DNA of 34,115 nucleotides from VRUE01 sp040508545 (lineage in GTDB: Bacteria > Actinomycetota > Thermoleophilia > Solirubrobacterales > 70-9): contig JBEVMR010000001.1 of assembly GCA_040508545.1 (NCBI GenBank), forward strand, positions 1-34,115. The letters run 5' to 3'. Of the stretch, positions 32,026 to 34,115 are shown piece after piece. Below the pieces are notes generated by a model. That model searched no databases. It worked only from the letters and a program-made list of their open reading frames with translations, and was not told where the DNA came from. How positions within the stretch are numbered: position 1 is the first letter of the stretch; each line of letters begins with the position of its first letter. The position numbers and the translations under genes were made by a program.

Positions 32026-34115
32026 GCCGCGAGGTGACGATCGTCGTCGACGGCCGCGAGGTGGCCGCGACCGAGGGTGAGATGCTGCACGACGCCGCCA
32101 AGCGCGGTGACGTCGAGATCCCGGTCTTCTGTTACGAGCCGAAGCTCGGCGACCCGGTCGGCGCCTGCCGCATGTGCCTGGTCGAGATCGAGGGGATCCC
32201 GAAACTGCAGACCTCCTGCTCGACCCCGGTCCGCGACGGCATGGTCGTCCACACCCGCACCGAGCAGGTCAAGCACGCGCAGAGCGCAGTGGTCGAGTTC
32301 CTGCTCGTCAACCACCCGCTCGACTGCCCCGTCTGCGACAAAGGCGGCGAGTGCCCGCTGCAGGACATCACGCAGGGCTGGGGCCCAGGCAAGAGCCGCA
32401 TGACCGACCAGAAGCGCCACTTCGAGAAGCCGATCGAGCTCTCGCCGCTGGTCGCGATCGACCGCGAGCGCTGCATCCTCTGCTACCGCTGCGTGCGCTT
32501 CAGCCAGGAGGTCTCCGAGGACTCGCAGCTGCAGCTGCTGGAGCGCGGCGACCGCACTTTCGTCGGCACCTTCGACGACCGGCCCTACGTCGACCCCTTC
32601 CACGGCAACATCACCGACCTCTGCCCGGTCGGGGCGCTGACCAGCTACACCTACCGCTTCCGCGCCCGGCCCTGGGACATCGAGCAGGCGGGCTCGGTCT
32701 GCACGCTCTGCCCGAGCCAGTGCAACGTCAGCTTCACCGTCCGCGACGAGCAGGTGAAACGGGTGATCTCCCGCGACAACGCCGATGTCGACGACGGCTG
32801 GCTCTGCGACCGCGGTCGCTACGGCTTCGAGATGTTCGCCGCCGAGGAGCGGGTGAGCGGGCCGCGCCTGCGCGGCGGCGAGGTCGAGTGGGACGAGGCG
32901 ATCACGAAAGCGGCCGCCGCGCTGAAGGCCGGCGGCGCCGAGACGGCGGCGATCGTCGGCGACGCGTCCAACGAGGAGGGCTACCTGGTCCAGCGCATCC
33001 TGCGCGAGGCGCTCGGCTCACCCCACGTCGAGTCGCGGATCTCAGGTGGCCCGAGCCGCGACACGCTGCTGCAGCTCGCCCAGCCCGATCTGTCGGCGCA
33101 GGTGCGCGATATCGACGACGCCGACGCGATCCTCCTCGTCGGCTCCGACCCGCTGCACAGCTCGCCGATCCTCGACCTCCGCATCCGCAAGGCGATGCGG
33201 CGCAACGGCGCCAAGCTGGCCCTCGCCACCGACCGCCCGACGACGCTCGACGGCGGCGCCGAGGCGGTCGCTCGCTACGCACCGGGCGAGGCGACCCACT
33301 TCCTCTCGGAGCTCTCCGCCTCCCTGCGCTTGGGCGACCAAGGCGGCGCCTCCTCCGTCGCCGACGTTTTCAAGGACGCGGAGAAGGTCGTGATCCTCTG
33401 GGGCGAGCGGATCGGCCGCGAGGGCGAGGAAGCGGTCACCAGCCTGCTGGACGTGGCGACGGCGCTTGACCTGGCGGGCACGGACGGCAGCGGCCTGCTC
33501 GAAATCCCAGACGTAACGAACGCCCGCGGCCTGCGCGAGGTGGGCTGCCTCCCCGATGCGGGCCCGGGCTTCTCTGACGCTCCCACCGGCAAGAGCACCG
33601 AGCAGATCCGCGAGGCCCTCGAGTCCGGCGAGCTGAAGACCCTCGTCCTCTTCGGCGCAGACCCCCTGCGCGACTTCCCGGACACCGCAGCCTGGCAACG
33701 AGCTCTAGCCGCAGCCGACCACGTCGTCGTCTTCTCCACCTTCGAGAACGCGACGACCAAACTCGCCGACGTCGTCTTCCCGCTCGAGACCCACGCCGAG
33801 AAAGACGGCACGGTCACCCACCCCGACGGCCGCCTCCAACGAGTCCGTCCCAGCGCTTCGCGCCCGGGCGATATCCGCCCGAACTGGGGAGTGCTAGCGG
33901 AGCTCTCGCTAGCCCTCGACCACGACACCGGCGTCACCTCCCAGCCTTCAGCCCTTGCAGCTCTAACCCAAGCGGTCCCGTTCTACGAGGGCATCGACGA
34001 CGCAGTCATCGCCGGCCGCGGTGTCCGCTGGCAGGATCGCCCGGCTGCTTCGAGTCTCTCGCGGGCCACGGGGGACGACTCCCCAGGCCGGCCTTCGCCG
34101 GGAGTTCCTGGGGAG
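32022..34115 (+). CDS. nuoG: NADH-quinone oxidoreductase subunit G (partial, C-terminus beyond window)
   Basis: The 75-kDa subunit, electron wire of complex I. The 698 visible codons have no stop. Ligand sets: N1b 2Fe-2S at C37, C49, C52 and C66; N5 in NHPLDCPVCDKGGECPLQ (His plus three Cys); N4 in CILCYRCV plus ITDLCPVGAL; and N7 in CTLCPSQCNV plus WLCDRGR, so the optional N7 cluster is present. Residues from about 290 form the molybdopterin-oxidoreductase-like domain, degenerate as in all NuoG. The GTG start overlaps nuoF. The last visible codons cross an inverted repeat (34079-34115) and encode Ser/Pro/Gly-rich residues unlike the domain before them. Confidence 0.96.
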   Translation, partial: MSREVTIVVDGREVAATEGEMLHDAAKRGDVEIPVFCYEPKLGDPVGACRMCLVEIEGIPKLQTSCSTPVRDGMVVHTRTEQVKHAQSAVVEFLLVNHPLDCPVCDKGGECPLQDITQGWGPGKSRMTDQKRHFEKPIELSPLVAIDRERCILCYRCVRFSQEVSEDSQLQLLERGDRTFVGTFDDRPYVDPFHGNITDLCPVGALTSYTYRFRARPWDIEQAGSVCTLCPSQCNVSFTVRDEQVKRVISRDNADVDDGWLCDRGRYGFEMFAAEERVSGPRLRGGEVEWDEAITKAAAALKAGGAETAAIVGDASNEEGYLVQRILREALGSPHVESRISGGPSRDTLLQLAQPDLSAQVRDIDDADAILLVGSDPLHSSPILDLRIRKAMRRNGAKLALATDRPTTLDGGAEAVARYAPGEATHFLSELSASLRLGDQGGASSVADVFKDAEKVVILWGERIGREGEEAVTSLLDVATALDLAGTDGSGLLEIPDVTNARGLREVGCLPDAGPGFSDAPTGKSTEQIREALESGELKTLVLFGADPLRDFPDTAAWQRALAAADHVVVFSTFENATTKLADVVFPLETHAEKDGTVTHPDGRLQRVRPSASRPGDIRPNWGVLAELSLALDHDTGVTSQPSALAALTQAVPFYEGIDDAVIAGRGVRWQDRPAASSLSRATGDDSPGRPSPGVPGE
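34079..34115. repeat. Inverted repeat inside the nuoG 3' region, cut by the window edge
   Basis: CTCCCCAGG (34079-34087) and CCTGGGGAG (34107-34115) are complementary, and between them CCGGC (34088-34092) pairs with GCCGG (34097-34101) around CTTC. The right arm reaches the last base of the window, so the element may be longer. It lies in the open nuoG frame and has the same arm-plus-inner-hairpin layout as the intergenic palindromes. Confidence 0.6.

Noticed and set aside
32174..33469. 431-codon plus-strand open frame inside nuoG
   Set aside because: Arg/Pro-rich shadow frame; the nuoG frame carries all the cluster ligands.

Overview
The window is a dense, GC-rich stretch (roughly two thirds G+C, with strong G/C preference at third codon positions) of ordinary bacterial chromosome. 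GTG and TTG starts are common, and 4-8 nt start/stop overlaps hold many operons together. Gene content fits a high-GC Gram-positive, probably Actinomycetota and perhaps the Thermoleophilia (Solirubrobacterales-like). That placement is inferred from gene order (topA-tmk-holB, split nuoC and nuoD, a class II ribonucleotide reductase) and codon use, not from a marker gene.

Layout. 1-3683 (minus): replication genes topA > tmk > holB, with holB cut by the left edge. 3760-5460 (plus): a GalE-like sugar-nucleotide epimerase and a siroheme-synthesis dehydrogenase. 5457-7190: a MarR repressor divergent from a YceI-family lipocalin-like protein and an NADPH:FMN/quinone reductase, with a palindromic operator over the predicted promoter. 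7268-8023 (minus): a hemolysin III/PAQR-like membrane protein. 8024-8638: an unusual intergenic region with a candidate structured RNA on the minus strand and an AT-richer leader before nrdJ. 8639-11470: nrdJ. 11598-12938 (minus): a cytochrome P450, divergent from an HSL-type esterase (13054-14115). 14182-15056: a DUF4396 membrane protein and a CsoR-type sensor behind a textbook CsoR operator. 15061-18352 (minus): a MacB/FtsX-type ABC exporter. 18426-20380: a NagD-like HAD phosphatase and an MFS transporter. 20391-21182 (minus): a hotdog thioesterase. 21326-21718: msrB, behind a large palindrome. 21728-24057 (minus): lipoprotein cytochrome c, serS and an orphan NarL-type response regulator. 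24088-26246 (plus): a flavin reductase and an overlapping pair of unrecognised secreted/membrane proteins. 26304-27198 (minus): a glyoxalase-fold protein and a small membrane protein. 27357 to the right edge: nuoABCDEFG, the start of the complex I operon, with nuoG running off the edge.

Most genes are housekeeping or stress and redox functions. No insertion sequence, prophage, CRISPR array, tRNA or rRNA was seen.

The less expected signals are: (1) a multi-stem RNA at 8127-8270 whose wobble pairs and GNRA loop point to transcription from the minus strand; (2) several long, nearly perfect inverted repeats with inner hairpins (731-793, 11483-11588, 21188-21311, 34079-34115), built alike but each with different arm sequence; (3) a topoisomerase I with archaeal-type motifs at the usual actinobacterial topA position; (4) a CsoR-controlled DUF4396 protein, a candidate copper-handling membrane protein.
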